A stretch of DNA of 64,000 nt from Streptomyces sp. V3I7. GTDB taxonomy: Bacteria; Actinomycetota; Actinomycetes; Streptomycetales; Streptomycetaceae. This document shows positions 45,924-63,135 of this stretch, piece after piece. The stretch is from positions 2,645,001-2,709,000 of the forward strand of contig NZ_JAUSZK010000001.1 in assembly GCF_030817495.1 (NCBI RefSeq), read 5' to 3'. Position numbers and translations under genes: made by a program. The notes beneath the pieces are model-generated. The model saw only the letters and a program-made list of their open reading frames with translations, was not told the DNA's origin and did no database searches. Position 1 is the stretch's first letter, and every line of letters starts with the position of its first letter.

Positions 45924-46697
45924 GTGAGCCCGGCGGGGGGAGTTCTCACCATGGCACCGGCCCTGCCGGGCGCCTTCGGTCCGGCCGCACGCGGCCTGCT
46001 GCGTGCGGCCGGCACCGCCGCCCTGTTCCGCTCGGACGACGAGCCGCCGGTGACCATCTCGCGCGACCCCGCGCGGGAGGCGGCCCTGCGCGAGCTGGCC
46101 AAGCGGATGTACCACGAGAACGACCCCGGCCTGCTCCAGCGCGCCCTGAACGCCTTCTGGGACTGGCTGAGCAAACTCCTCGCCGCGGCCGCCGGCGCGA
46201 CTCCCGGCGGGGCGATCGGTCTGGCCGTCGTCGCTCTGGCCGTCATCGCCGTGCTCGCCGCCCTCTGGTGGCGCCTCGGCACGCCACGCCCCACCCTCGT
46301 CTCCGCCCCCGCCCTGTTCGACGACCGCCCCCGCAGCGCCGCCGAACACCGTGCGGCCGCCGAGAACCACGCCGCCCGGGGCCACTGGAACCAGGCGGTC
46401 CAGGAGCGCATGCGGGCCATCGTCCGCGCCCTCGAGGAACGCGCCCTGCTCGACATCCGCCCCGGACGCACCGCCGACGAGGCGGCCGCGGAAGCCGGCC
46501 GTGCCCTGCCCGCGCACACGGACCACCTGCGGGACGCCGCCCGGGAGTTCGACGACGTGACGTACGGCGGCCGCAGGGCGAGCGAGCGGTCGTACCACCG
46601 CATTACCGAACTCGACCGCACCCTGGACCACACCAAGCCGGCCCTCACCAGCAACACCCACAGCACGGCCCCTCCGCGCCAGGGGGACGACGTATGA
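45924..46697 (+). CDS. DUF4129-domain membrane protein
   Basis: This 257-residue protein has VTISRDPAREAALRELAKRMYHENDPGLLQRALNAFWDWL, one membrane helix at about 95-118 and a C-terminal DUF4129 domain (HRAAAENHAARGHWNQAVQERMRAIVRALEERALLDIRPGRTADEAAAEAGRALP). Such proteins accompany MoxR-DUF58 genes and are thought to serve cell-wall or transglutaminase-like machinery. GTG 45924 has a GGGGAG Shine-Dalgarno sequence; ATG 45951 is an alternative. Stop and next start overlap (ATGA). Confidence 0.88.
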   Translation: MSPAGGVLTMAPALPGAFGPAARGLLRAAGTAALFRSDDEPPVTISRDPAREAALRELAKRMYHENDPGLLQRALNAFWDWLSKLLAAAAGATPGGAIGLAVVALAVIAVLAALWWRLGTPRPTLVSAPALFDDRPRSAAEHRAAAENHAARGHWNQAVQERMRAIVRALEERALLDIRPGRTADEAAAEAGRALPAHTDHLRDAAREFDDVTYGGRRASERSYHRITELDRTLDHTKPALTSNTHSTAPPRQGDDV

Positions 46698-47889
46698 CCT
46701 CCGGAGCCACGCTCCCCGCCACCTCGACGTCGCCCACGGTCCGTCAACTGTGGACCCACACGCGGGGCATCGTCCTCGCCCTTGCCGTTCTCCTGGTGGG
46801 CGCCGTCGCCATCGCCGCAGTCCGGTCCAACTCCCGGCACGACGCGCTCGACCCACGCTCCGCCGACCCCCTCGGCAGTCGCGCCGTCTCCGCGCTCCTC
46901 GCCGACCGCGGCGTGTCCACGCGCGTGGTCACCACCCTCGACGCGGCCCGTGCCGCCGCCGGCCCGCAGAGCACCCTTCTGGTCGCCGCACCCGACCGCC
47001 TGACTCACCGTCAACAGTCCGAACTGCACTCCGCGACCGCCCGCTCCGGCGGGCGCACCGTCCTCGTCGCCGCCGGTAGCTGGTCCGTCGGACGGCTCGC
47101 GCCCGGAGTCACCGCGGACCCCGCCACCAGCGCGCGCTCCACGTTGTCCCCTCGCTGCGACCTGCCCGCCGCTCGGCGCGCGGGCACCGCCGACACCGGC
47201 GGCATCCGCTACACCACCAGGCGCACCGACGCGGACGCGTGCTACCCCAGCGCACGCCTGGCCACCCTTCTCCGCCTCCCCCCTGCGACCTCCGGAAGTG
47301 GCGACACCGTCGTCCTCGGCGCACCCGACATCCTCTACAACAAGCGCCTCGACGAGCAGGGCAACGCCTCGCTCGCCCTCCAACTCCTCGGCTCCCGCCC
47401 CCATCTGATCTGGTACCTCCCCTCCCTGTCCGACACCTCCGCCACCGACGATGGCGGCCGGAAGGGCTTGCTCGACCTGCTGCCCTCCGGCTGGCTCTGG
47501 GCCACCCTGCAGCTCTTCATCGCCGCGGCACTCGCCGCCCTCTGGCGGGCCCGCCGCCTCGGGCCTCTGGTACCCGAGCAACTCCTCGTCGTCGTCCGCG
47601 CCTCCGAGACCGTCGAAGGCCGCGCCCGGCTCTACCGCAAGGCCGATGCCCGCGACCGCGCGGCCGCCGCTCTACGCTCCACCACCCGCACCCGCCTCGC
47701 CCCTCTCGTCGGCGTCCCCGTCGCCCAGGCGCACGCGCCCGAAGCTCTGCTCCCCGCCCTGTCCGCCCACCTCCAGGGCGACGGACGGGACCTGCACACC
47801 CTGCTGTTCGGGTCGCCGCCCGGCGACGACGCGGCCCTGATCGCGCTCACCGACCAACTCGACGCCCTCGAAAGAGAGGTACGCCGTCC

Positions 47890-47893
<4 letters not shown>
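46694..47893 (+). CDS. DUF4350-domain membrane protein
   Basis: This 399-residue protein has an N-terminal helix (GIVLALAVLLVGAVAIAAVRS), an extracytoplasmic DUF4350 domain starting SRHDALDPRSADPLGSRAVSALLADRGVSTRVV with an ALQLLGSRPHLIWYLPS segment, a second helix near residue 275 (LWATLQLFIAAALAALWRARRLGP) and a cytosolic tail. The DUF4350 fold resembles GATase-like or ABC-accessory GldG domains. It is coupled to the DUF4129 gene by ATGA and overlaps the MoxR start by four bases. Confidence 0.88.
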
Positions 47894-48881
<988 letters not shown>

Positions 48882-48882
<1 letters not shown>

Positions 48883-50192
48883 TGGCGCTCACCGGACGCG
48901 CCGCCCTCCTCGCGGCCCTCGGCTCGATCCCCGTCGGCATCTGGGAACCCAGCTGGACGGGCATCCTCGCGGTCAACGCTCCCTTGGCCATGGCATGCGC
49001 CTGCGACTTCGCCCTCGCGGCGCCCGTACGACGCCTCGTCCTGACCCGCTCCGGCGACACAACCGCACGCCTGGGCGAGACCGCCGACGTGACGCTCACG
49101 ATCACCAACCCGTCCCGCCATCCGCTCCGGGCCCTGCTGAGGGACGCCTGGCCTCCGAGCAGCTGGCAGCAGGGCACCGAGATCGAGGCGTCCCGCCATC
49201 ACCTCACCGTGCCGCCGGGCGAACGCCGACGCGTGACGACCCGCTTGCGCCCCGCCCGCCGCGGCGACCATGAGGCGGATCGCGTGACCATCCGCTCCTA
49301 CGGCCCCCTCCGTCTCTTCCCCCGCCAAGGTACCCACGAAGTGCCCTGGTCTGTACGGGTTCTGCCCCCGTTCACCAGCCGCAAGCACCTTCCGTCGAAA
49401 CTCGCTCGTCTGCGTGAACTCGACGGCCGCACCAGCCTTCTGACTCGCGGCGAGGGAACCGAATTCGACAGCCTGCGGGAGTACGTCCCCGGCGACGACA
49501 CCCGCTCCATCGACTGGCGCGCCACCGCCCGCCAGTCCACGGTCGCCGTACGCACCTGGCGCCCGGAACGCGACCGCCACATCCTCCTGGTCCTCGACAC
49601 CGGCCGTACCTCCGCGGGCCGCGTCGGCGACGCCCCGCGCCTCGACGCCTCCATGGACGCCGCCCTGCTCCTCGCGGCCCTCGCGTCCCGCGCCGGCGAC
49701 CGCGTGGACCTCCTCGCCTACGACCGCCGGGTCCGCGCCCTGGTCCAGGGCCGCACTGCTCGTGACGTCCTGCCATCCCTCGTCGAAGCAATGGCCACAC
49801 TCGAACCGGAGCTCGTCGAGACCGACGCCCGAGGCCTCGCCGCAACGGCACTGCGCGCGGCCCCGCGCCGATCCCTGATCGTCCTGCTCACGACGCTGGA
49901 CACCGCGCCCGTCGAAGAGGGGCTGCTTCCCGTCCTCGCACAACTCACCCAGCGCCACACAGTTCTCCTGACGTCCGTGGCCGACCCGCACGTCGCCTGT
50001 ATGGCCGCCGCTCGCGGAAACGTCGACGCGGTGTACGAGGCGGCGGCTGCGGCTCAGGCCCAGGCGGAACGTCTACGCACCGCGGAGAAACTCCGTCGGC
50101 ACGGCGTGACGGTCGTCGACGCGACCCCGGACGAACTGGCGCCGGCACTGGCGGACGCGTATCTGGCCATGAAGGCGGCGGGTCGGCTCTGA
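48882..50192 (+). CDS. DUF58-domain protein (MoxR partner)
   Basis: This 436-residue protein has an N-terminal hydrophobic segment, a beta-rich domain (VTLTITNPSRHPLRALLRDAWPPSSW) and the DUF58 signature GEGTEFDSLREYVPGDDTRSIDWRATARQSTVAVRTWRPE. It continues into a VWA-like fold (ILLVLDTGRTSAG) whose metal site is DTGRTSA, a DxGxS-like form. It is likely a MoxR client acting on surface or secreted components; in many bacteria the pair is linked to envelope integrity. It is the last + strand gene before the convergent rRNA operon. Confidence 0.92.
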
Positions 50193-50265
50193 TCCGAACT
50201 GATCTGTTCGTCGATCTGCGTCGATCTGTTCGTCGAGGGGCGGCCAGAAAAGCGCCTCAAACGCA

Positions 50266-50303
50266 GAAAACCCCCGTACCGATATCCCGGCACGGGGGTT
50301 TTC
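50266..50303 (-). terminator. Terminator of the rRNA operon
   Basis: GAAAACCCCCGT (50266-50277) and ACGGGGGTTTTC (50292-50303) are exact inverted repeats around 14 nt, with T-rich ends on both strands. It stands just behind the 5S gene and between it and the convergent DUF58 gene, so it can stop transcription in both directions. Confidence 0.9.
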
Positions 50304-50312
50304 TCAACAATA

Positions 50313-50431
50313 GTTCGGCGGCGTCCTACTCTCCCACAGGGTCCCCCCTGCAGTACCATCGGCGCTGTGAGGCTTAGCTTCCGGGTTCGGAATGTAACCG
50401 GGCGTTTCCCTCACGCTATGACCACCGAAAC
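50313..50431 (-). rRNA. rrf: 5S ribosomal RNA
   Basis: Read on the - strand it begins GTTTCGGTGGTCATAGCGTG and ends GTAGGACGCCGCCGAAC, the Streptomyces 5S ends; length is about 119 nt. It is the last gene of the operon, about 90 bp behind 23S. Ends are estimated to within a few bases. Confidence 0.95.
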
Positions 50432-50518
50432 ACTATGAAACTGACAACCAGACCACGCTCTGTGAAACGTGGGGCTGTTCGTGGTTTCAGAACCAACACA
50501 GTGGACGCGAGCAACTGA

Positions 50519-55472
<4,954 letters not shown>

Positions 55473-55941
55473 GTTTTCCCGTAATCGGGATGAACACCAC
55501 GAGAGCGGTGCGAGAGGAGGAATAGTCCCCTCGCACACAGCGTCCTCGCTGTGTTATTTCAAAGGAACCTCGCCCCAGCTACTGCTGGAGACGGGGTATC
55601 AACATATCTGGCGTTGACTTTTGGCACGCTGTTGAGTTCTCAAGGAACGGTCGCTTCCTTTGTACTCACCCTCTCGGGCTTTCCTCCGGGCGCTTCCCTT
55701 CGGTCTTGCGTTTCCGACTCTATCAGACCGTTTTCCGATCCGATTTCCTCGATGCTTTCCAGGTTCTCGCTCTCGCGTTTCCCTTTCCGGCGATTCCGAC
55801 TTTATCAGAAGTTCTTGGCCAGTCTGACCGGCCACTCATTTCTGAATCATCGGGGATGCTTCTCGGGAGTGTCTTCACAAGAAGCAGATAGATTCTGTGT
55901 GGTCGCCTTCTGGACTGTCCAGTCCTCTAGGCAACTAGTCA
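55473..55941 (-). promoter_or_regulatory. rRNA operon leader with promoter-like repeats and antitermination region
   Basis: The leader of about 470 bp between the upstream promoter and 16S is AT-richer than the chromosome. TCTGATARAGTCGGAA occurs twice on the - strand (55791-55808 and 55711-55728), each placed like a -10 region of the multiple promoters known in Streptomyces rRNA operons. Nearer to 16S, CCTTGAGAACTCAACAGCGTGCC (about 55630-55652) is the conserved antitermination and processing segment of actinomycete rRNA leaders. Confidence 0.7.
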
Positions 55942-55970
55942 AATCTACCTCCCCACCGGATCCGTGTCAA
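55942..55970 (-). promoter_or_regulatory. Near-consensus rRNA promoter (TTGACA, 17 bp, TAGATT)
   Basis: On the - strand TTGACA (55965-55970) and TAGATT (55942-55947) are separated by 17 bp, an almost ideal primary sigma-factor promoter. It lies 470 bp before 16S and 55 bp downstream of the SpoIIM-type stop, so that gene transcribes straight into it. Confidence 0.8.
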
Positions 55971-56023
55971 CAGCTCCTGTGGGGCGAAGAGGAGACTAGC
56001 AGCTCAGCAGGGGCTTTCGCACA

Positions 56024-57031
56024 TCAGGCGGCGGTCGGGACGACCGAGCTGCGCTCGGACTCCTCGACGTCGCCGATGTCGCCGGCCCGCGCCGCGCGAC
56101 CGCCCAGGACCCAGACGTACGCCAGGAAGGCCAGCTCGGCGGCGATGCCTATACCGATGCGGGCCCAGGTGGGCAGGCCGGACGGGGTGACGAAGCCTTC
56201 GATGGCGCCGGAGACTAGGAGGACCAGGGCGAGGCCGATCGCCATGCCGACGGCGGCCCGGCCCTCCTCGGCCAGAGCGGTGCGGCGGGTGCGGGGCCCC
56301 GGGTCGATCACGGTCCATCCGAGGCGCAGGCCCGTACCGGCGGCGACGAAGACCGCGGTCAGTTCGAGCAGGCCGTGCGGGAGCAGGAGGCCCAGGAAGG
56401 TGTCGAGTCGGCCTGCCGACGACATCAGGCCGAGACCGACGCCCAGGTTGAGCATGTTCTGGAAGAGGATCCACAGCACCGGCAGTCCGAGGAAGATGCC
56501 GAGGACGAGGCACATCGCGGCGGCCTGAGCATTGTTCGTCCATACCTGGGCGGCGAAGGACGCCGCGGGATGGCTGGAGTAGTACGTCTCGTACTCGCCT
56601 CCCGGCCGTGTGAGCTCCCGCAGGCGGCTCGGGGCAGCGATGGAGGACTGGATCTCGGGGTGGGTGCCGATCCACCACCCCAGAAGGATCGCGACGGTGG
56701 TGGAGATCAGCGCTGTGGGCACCCACCAATAACGCGAGCGGTAGACCGCGGCGGGGAACCCCTGTCCCAGGAAGCGCGTCACGTCGCGCCACGAGGCGCG
56801 GCGGGTGCCTGTCACGGCGCTCCGCGCGCGGGCGACGAGCCGGCTGAGCCGACCGGTCAGTTGCGGGTCGGGGGCGCTGGACTGGATGAGGGAGAGGTGG
56901 GTGGCGGTGCGCTGGTAGAGGGCGACGAGTTCGTCGGCTTCCGCGCCGGTCAGGCGGCGCTGGCGGCGGAGCAGGGCCTCCAGACGGTCCCACTCGGGGC
57001 GGTGGGCGGCGACGAAGACGTCGAGGTCCAT
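56024..57031 (-). CDS. SpoIIM-family (stage II sporulation protein M) membrane protein
   Basis: This 335-residue protein starts MDLDVFVAAHRPEWDRLEALLRRQRRLTGAEADELVALYQRTATHLSLIQ, a soluble helical domain, followed by five or six helices with the SpoIIM pattern (NNAQAAAMCLVLGIFLGLPVLWILFQNMLNLG; LLLPHGLLELTAVFVAAGTGLRLGW). In Bacillus SpoIIM helps peptidoglycan breakdown during engulfment; in actinobacteria it belongs to the MoxR/DUF58/RDD module. AAGGAG lies before ATG 57031. It is divergent from the RDD gene and upstream of the rRNA promoter. Confidence 0.9.
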   Translation of the reverse strand: MDLDVFVAAHRPEWDRLEALLRRQRRLTGAEADELVALYQRTATHLSLIQSSAPDPQLTGRLSRLVARARSAVTGTRRASWRDVTRFLGQGFPAAVYRSRYWWVPTALISTTVAILLGWWIGTHPEIQSSIAAPSRLRELTRPGGEYETYYSSHPAASFAAQVWTNNAQAAAMCLVLGIFLGLPVLWILFQNMLNLGVGLGLMSSAGRLDTFLGLLLPHGLLELTAVFVAAGTGLRLGWTVIDPGPRTRRTALAEEGRAAVGMAIGLALVLLVSGAIEGFVTPSGLPTWARIGIGIAAELAFLAYVWVLGGRAARAGDIGDVEESERSSVVPTAA

Positions 57032-57200
57032 CGGGTCTGCCTGCTCCTTGGCTGGTCGTCGACTGGTCGTCGTACCGGCGCGGGAGGCCAGTGCGACCGT
57101 CCTCTTTCCTGCCGGCGTTGTCCCTTCCACGGCACGATGCGCCCCCAGCTTGGCAGACTTGCCGTGCCGGGGGCAGGGCAGGCGGGGAAAGGGCGCGGAC

Positions 57201-58124
57201 GTGAGTGAGCTGGTGACGGGCGAGGCAGTGGCCCTCGAGTTGCGCCCCGCGAGGCTGCCCAGCCGGGCCCTCGCCGTCGTGGTCGATCTGGTCGTGGCCC
57301 TGGTCGCCTACATCGTCGTCACCACGGCGGTGGTTGCGGCGACGTCGTCCCTGGACGAGGCGGCGGAACTCGCGCTGTCGGTCGTGACGTTCCTGCTGGT
57401 GCTGGTGGGCGGGCCGATCGCGGTGGAGACGCTCAGTCATGGGCGCTCGCTGGGGAAGCTGGCGTGCGGGCTGCGCGTGGTACGGGACGACGGGGGTCCG
57501 ATCCGTTTCCGGCACGCGCTGGTGCGCGGGGCGATCGGGGTGGTCGAGATCCTGCTGACGTTCGGCGTCGTCGCCTGCATCGCCTCGCTGGTGTCGGCGC
57601 GGGGGCGGCGGCTCGGGGACGTCTTCGCGGGGACCCTGGTCGTACGGGAGCGGGTGCCGGCCGGGCAGGGCGGGTTCGTTCCTCCGCCGCCGCCCGGGCT
57701 GGCCGGGCGCTTCTCAGGGCTCGATCTGTCGGCGGTCCCCGAGGGGCTGTGGCTTGCCGTGCGCCAGTACCTGACGCGGATGCCCCAGCTGGATCAGCAG
57801 ATCTCCCAGGCCATGGCGGGGCGGCTTGCGGCGGACCTTGCGGGCTGTACGGGAACTCCTGTCCCGCAGGACATGCCGCCTGCCGTGTTCCTGGCGGCGG
57901 TGGTGCAGGAGCGGCAGGCGCGCGACGCCCGGCGGACATTCGGGGACGCCCCGTTCGGGGGCGGCGGGGCTCCTTCCCCTTCCCCTTATCAGGCCCCACA
58001 GCCCGTACAGCCACTAGCACAGCCCGTGCTGCCACCCGTGTCATCCGCACAGGAGACACAGGAGAAGAAGGCGCCCGGCGACGACGGCCGTCCTCCGGCC
58101 ACCGGGTTCGCACCGCCGGCCTAG
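57201..58124 (+). CDS. RDD-family membrane protein
   Basis: This 307-residue protein has an RDD domain at about residues 12-150 (PARLPSRALAVVVDLVVALVAYIVVTTAVV; SLGKLACGLRVVRDDGGPIRFRHALVRG; GRRLGDVFAGTLVVRER). The usual Arg-Asp pair appears as SRALAVVVDL. A soluble Pro-rich tail follows (QPVQPLAQPVLPPV). RDD proteins are small transporters or helpers of envelope systems. GTG 57201 is used. It is divergent from SpoIIM, the order also known in mycobacteria. Confidence 0.9.
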   Translation: MSELVTGEAVALELRPARLPSRALAVVVDLVVALVAYIVVTTAVVAATSSLDEAAELALSVVTFLLVLVGGPIAVETLSHGRSLGKLACGLRVVRDDGGPIRFRHALVRGAIGVVEILLTFGVVACIASLVSARGRRLGDVFAGTLVVRERVPAGQGGFVPPPPPGLAGRFSGLDLSAVPEGLWLAVRQYLTRMPQLDQQISQAMAGRLAADLAGCTGTPVPQDMPPAVFLAAVVQERQARDARRTFGDAPFGGGGAPSPSPYQAPQPVQPLAQPVLPPVSSAQETQEKKAPGDDGRPPATGFAPPA

Positions 58125-58144
58125 GGGACGAGACACCCCCTAGG
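58120..58144 (+). terminator. Hairpin that includes the RDD stop codon
   Basis: CCTAGGGG (58120-58127) pairs with CCCCTAGG (58137-58144) around nine nt. The TAG stop at 58122-58124 lies inside the 5' arm. Confidence 0.6.
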
Positions 58145-58162
58145 GCAGCACGGCCCCTCGGT

Positions 58163-58777
58163 TCAGCCGAACACCGACGGCGGTGTCTCCAGGTCCTCGA
58201 GTTCGATGCCGGGTGCGGAGAGGACCACGTCCCCGGCGATGTGCACGGCGTGCTGCTCGCCCGTGTCCAGGGCTGTGACCTGGTATTCGTCCACGTGCAG
58301 GGGGCCGTTGTCAGTGGCGTGTGCTTCGCTCTTCACCAAGGCCCAGGACTGGTCCACGGTGCGGGGGGCGAGGACCGGGTCCGTGAAGGCCACGAGGCGC
58401 ACGCGGGTCGCGGATGCGGAAGGGGTGAGGCGCAGGAGACGGGCAGTGGCGACCAGGAACGCGGGGGACGTGCCGGTGAAGGCGTGGGCGCGCACGTTGC
58501 CTTCCGTGGCATGAGCGCCGGTGGGGTCGGTGCGGACCCAAGTGACGCCGTCGAGGGCGGCGCCGCGCACCTGCCAGCCCCCGGCGTGGAGTTCGAGGCG
58601 GATGGGGCGGCCGAGTTCGTCGAGGGCGAGGTCGACGGAGCCGCGGTGGTCGCCCGAGGGGGAGGTCACCTGGGAGACGTAGCGCCAGCCGGACGGGCCG
58701 GGGGCGCAGTGGAAGTGTTCTTCGGCGAAGGGGGCGTGGTCGTGCGGATCGAGGAGCGAATAGCGGCCGCGGGGCAT
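58163..58777 (-). CDS. Conserved actinobacterial protein of unknown function
   Basis: This 204-residue protein starts MPRGRYSLLDPHDHAPFAEEHFHCAPGPSGWRYVSQVTSPSGDHRGSVDLALDELGRPIRLEL and looks mostly beta-stranded, with no signal peptide or membrane segment. The N-terminal His-rich stretch (DPHDH, EEHFHC) could bind metal. I do not recognise a domain. It sits between the RDD gene and ahcY. ATG 58777 is chosen because codon bias and composition turn coding-like there. Confidence 0.75.
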   Translation of the reverse strand: MPRGRYSLLDPHDHAPFAEEHFHCAPGPSGWRYVSQVTSPSGDHRGSVDLALDELGRPIRLELHAGGWQVRGAALDGVTWVRTDPTGAHATEGNVRAHAFTGTSPAFLVATARLLRLTPSASATRVRLVAFTDPVLAPRTVDQSWALVKSEAHATDNGPLHVDEYQVTALDTGEQHAVHIAGDVVLSAPGIELEDLETPPSVFG

Positions 58778-58842
58778 GGGGGGTCCTGGGTCGTGACGGG
58801 CGGTTGATCCGACCGGAGACCGGCTGGTGATCCGGCCAAAGG

Positions 58843-58877
58843 GGCAGGCCCCCGACACGGGGGTGCGGGGGCCTGCC
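58843..58877 (-). terminator. Hairpin terminator after ahcY
   Basis: GGCAGGCCCCC (58843-58853) pairs exactly with GGGGGCCTGCC (58867-58877) around 13 nt, 72 bp behind the ahcY stop on the - strand. Confidence 0.8.
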
Positions 58878-58949
58878 TTGAAGGATCTGCCGCCGGGGCG
58901 TGCGCGTTCCGTTCGTGGACGCGCCCTCCCGGTGGGCGGGACTGCGGAC

Positions 58950-60814
<1,865 letters not shown>

Positions 60815-61795
60815 TCAGTGGTCGGCGGAGTGCGGCGTCGGGCCGCCCGGAGTCGCCTCCGGGTCCGGACCCTTGGCGGCCTCGGCCTCGCTGTAGATGT
60901 CCGGCTCCAGGTAGATGACGCGCGCTATCGGGACGGCGGCGCGGATGCGGGCCTCGGCGGCGTTGATGGCCTCGGCCACCTCTGCCGCCGTGTCGTCGGC
61001 CTTCACCCCGATCTTCGCGGCGACCAGCAGCTCCTCGGGGCCGAGGTGCAGCGTGCGCATGTGGATGAGGCGGGTGACGTCGTCGCCGTCGACCATGGCC
61101 TCCTCGATCTTCTTGACCACCGGAAGGCCGGCCGCCTCGCCGAGCAGCAGCGACTTGGTCTCGGCGGCCAGGACGAGGGCGATCAGGACGAGCAGGACAC
61201 CGATGCACACTGTGCCGATGCCGTCCCAGACGCCGTTGCCGGTGATCAGGGCGAGGCCGACGCCGATGAGGGCGAGGACCAGACCGATGAGCGCGCCGAA
61301 GTCCTCCAGGAGGACGACCGGCAGCTCAGGCGCCTTGGCGCGGCGGATGAACTCGGTCCAGGACTGCTTGCCGCGCAGTTCGTTGGACTCCTTGATGGCC
61401 GTACGGAAGGAGAAGCCCTCGGCGATGATCGCGAAGACGAGGACGCCGACCGGCCAGTACCAGTGCTCGACCGGGTGCGGGTGGCTGATCTTCTCGTAGC
61501 CCTCGTAGATCGCGAACATGCCGCCGATCGAGAAGAGGACGATCGAGACGAGGAAGGCGTAGATGTACCGCTCGCGCCCGTAGCCGAAGGGGTGCTGCGG
61601 GGTGGCCACGCGCTGGGCGCGCTTGCCGCCGAGGAGCAGCAGGAACTGGTTGCCGGAGTCGGCTATCGAGTGCACACCCTCAGCGAGCATCGACGACGAA
61701 CCACTGAACGCGAACGCCACGAACTTCGATGCCGCGATCGCTAGGTTGGCACCAAGTGCCGCAACGATCGCCTTGGTGCCGCCTGACGCGCTCAT
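60815..61795 (-). CDS. Cation diffusion facilitator (CDF) family transporter
   Basis: This 326-residue transporter has six helices. HSIADSGNQ in TM2 (His42, Asp46) matches the HxxxD metal site of Zn/Mn/Co exporters, while the TM5 partner pattern is less clear (VLLEDFGALIGLVLALIGVGL, Glu-Asp instead of HxxxD). A cytosolic C-terminal domain follows (VKKIEEAMVDGDDVTRLIHMRTLHLGPEELLVAAKI). It probably exports Zn2+, Mn2+ or Fe2+ by proton exchange; the metal is unknown. ATG 61795 fits the family; the open frame runs further upstream. Confidence 0.9.
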   Translation of the reverse strand: MSASGGTKAIVAALGANLAIAASKFVAFAFSGSSSMLAEGVHSIADSGNQFLLLLGGKRAQRVATPQHPFGYGRERYIYAFLVSIVLFSIGGMFAIYEGYEKISHPHPVEHWYWPVGVLVFAIIAEGFSFRTAIKESNELRGKQSWTEFIRRAKAPELPVVLLEDFGALIGLVLALIGVGLALITGNGVWDGIGTVCIGVLLVLIALVLAAETKSLLLGEAAGLPVVKKIEEAMVDGDDVTRLIHMRTLHLGPEELLVAAKIGVKADDTAAEVAEAINAAEARIRAAVPIARVIYLEPDIYSEAEAAKGPDPEATPGGPTPHSADH

Positions 61796-61918
61796 ATGTC
61801 CGCGCTTTCCCTTCGCCTTCGTAACGTCTGACCGGCGCAGACCTTTGCCTGTCCTTTGCCGGTGGCCCATTGTTGCAGGCCGAACGGCGACGGCGCGTCA
61901 TCTGTCCACAACCACCGG

Positions 61919-63070
61919 TCAGATGATCATCGTTGCCCGGTAAAGAGTTCCGCTTCCCGACACTTCGGCCTTGTCGCCCGCCGGGACGAAAACCGACCGG
62001 CCCGGGGTCAGCTCGTACTCGCCCGCCCGGACGGAACCGGCCGTGCACAGCAGGATCTGCGGGGTGGCGCGGGTGAGGTCGTGAGCGGCGCCGCCCTCGG
62101 GCAGGACGTAGCGGGAGAGCCGGAACTCGTCGATCGGCGTCTCGTAGACCTCTTCCCCGTCGGGGGACGCCTCGGGGCGCAGCACTCCGGGGTCGCCGGC
62201 CTCGAAGCGGACGACGCGCAGCAGCTCGGGGACGTCGACGTGCTTGGGGGTCAGTCCGCAGCGCAGGACGTTGTCGGAGTTGGCCATGATCTCGACGCCG
62301 AGGCCGCTGAGGTACGCGTGCGGGATGCCGGCGCCGAGGAAGAGCGCCTCGCCGGGCTGGAGGCGTACGTGGTTGAGGAGCATGGCGGCGATGACGCCGG
62401 GGTCGCCCGGGTAGTGGTGGGCGATGTCGGCGTAGGGGGCGTACTCCTCGCCGAGGCGGACGCAGGCGGCCATGGCCTCGGCGACGGTGTGGGCCATCTC
62501 CGCGGGGTCGGCGGTGAGGATCGCGGTGAGGACCTCGCGCAGCGCCGCCTCCGCCGGGTGGGCGTGCAGGAGGTCGATGTAGGGCTTGAGGGAGTCCACG
62601 CCGAGGCCGTCGAGCAGGTCGGCGGCCTGGAGCGGGTCGCGGAAGCCGCACAGGCCGTCGAACTCGGTGAGCGCGCAGATCAGTTCGGGCTTGTGGTTGG
62701 CGTCCTTGTAGTTGCGGTGCGGGGCGTCCACCGGGATGCCGCGCCGCTCCTCGTCCGCGTGGCCATGCCGGGCCTGCTCCAGGTCGGGGTGGACCTGGAG
62801 GGAGAGCGGGGCGCCGGCGGCGAGGATCTTCAGCAGGAAGGGAAGGCGCGGGCCGAACCTGTCGACCGAGGCGGCGCCGAGTTCCTTCTCCGGGTCCGCG
62901 TCGATGACCTCGACGAGCGTGCCGCGCGCGGTGCGCGAGGGGGCGCCGGGGTGGGCCCCCATCCACATCTCCGCCTGCGGCTCACCGGTCGGCTCGACGC
63001 CGAGGAGCTGCGGGATGGCGGTCGCGGAGCCCCAGGCGTAGGGGCGGATGGAGTTGTCGAGGCGGTCCAT
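61919..63070 (-). CDS. manA: Mannose-6-phosphate isomerase, class I
   Basis: This 383-residue zinc enzyme interconverts fructose-6-phosphate and mannose-6-phosphate, feeding GDP-mannose for mannosylated lipids and glycoproteins. It starts MDRLDNSIRPYAWGSATAIPQLLG. Zinc ligands are in LQVHPD (Gln92, His94) and KPEL (Glu129), with a further His around GIPHAYLSGLGVEIMANSDNVLRCGLTPKHVD. The gene is 65 bp downstream of the SIS-like gene, as in other actinobacteria where phosphomannomutase is also near. GDP-mannose may supply the GT87-like enzyme at 5809, although that is inference. Confidence 0.97.
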   Translation of the reverse strand: MDRLDNSIRPYAWGSATAIPQLLGVEPTGEPQAEMWMGAHPGAPSRTARGTLVEVIDADPEKELGAASVDRFGPRLPFLLKILAAGAPLSLQVHPDLEQARHGHADEERRGIPVDAPHRNYKDANHKPELICALTEFDGLCGFRDPLQAADLLDGLGVDSLKPYIDLLHAHPAEAALREVLTAILTADPAEMAHTVAEAMAACVRLGEEYAPYADIAHHYPGDPGVIAAMLLNHVRLQPGEALFLGAGIPHAYLSGLGVEIMANSDNVLRCGLTPKHVDVPELLRVVRFEAGDPGVLRPEASPDGEEVYETPIDEFRLSRYVLPEGGAAHDLTRATPQILLCTAGSVRAGEYELTPGRSVFVPAGDKAEVSGSGTLYRATMII

Positions 63071-63135
63071 GGGGGATCTGGCTCTCTCTGCTGATGTTCC
63101 GACGGCGAGATCGGGTGGGTGGTCCGACGACCAGA

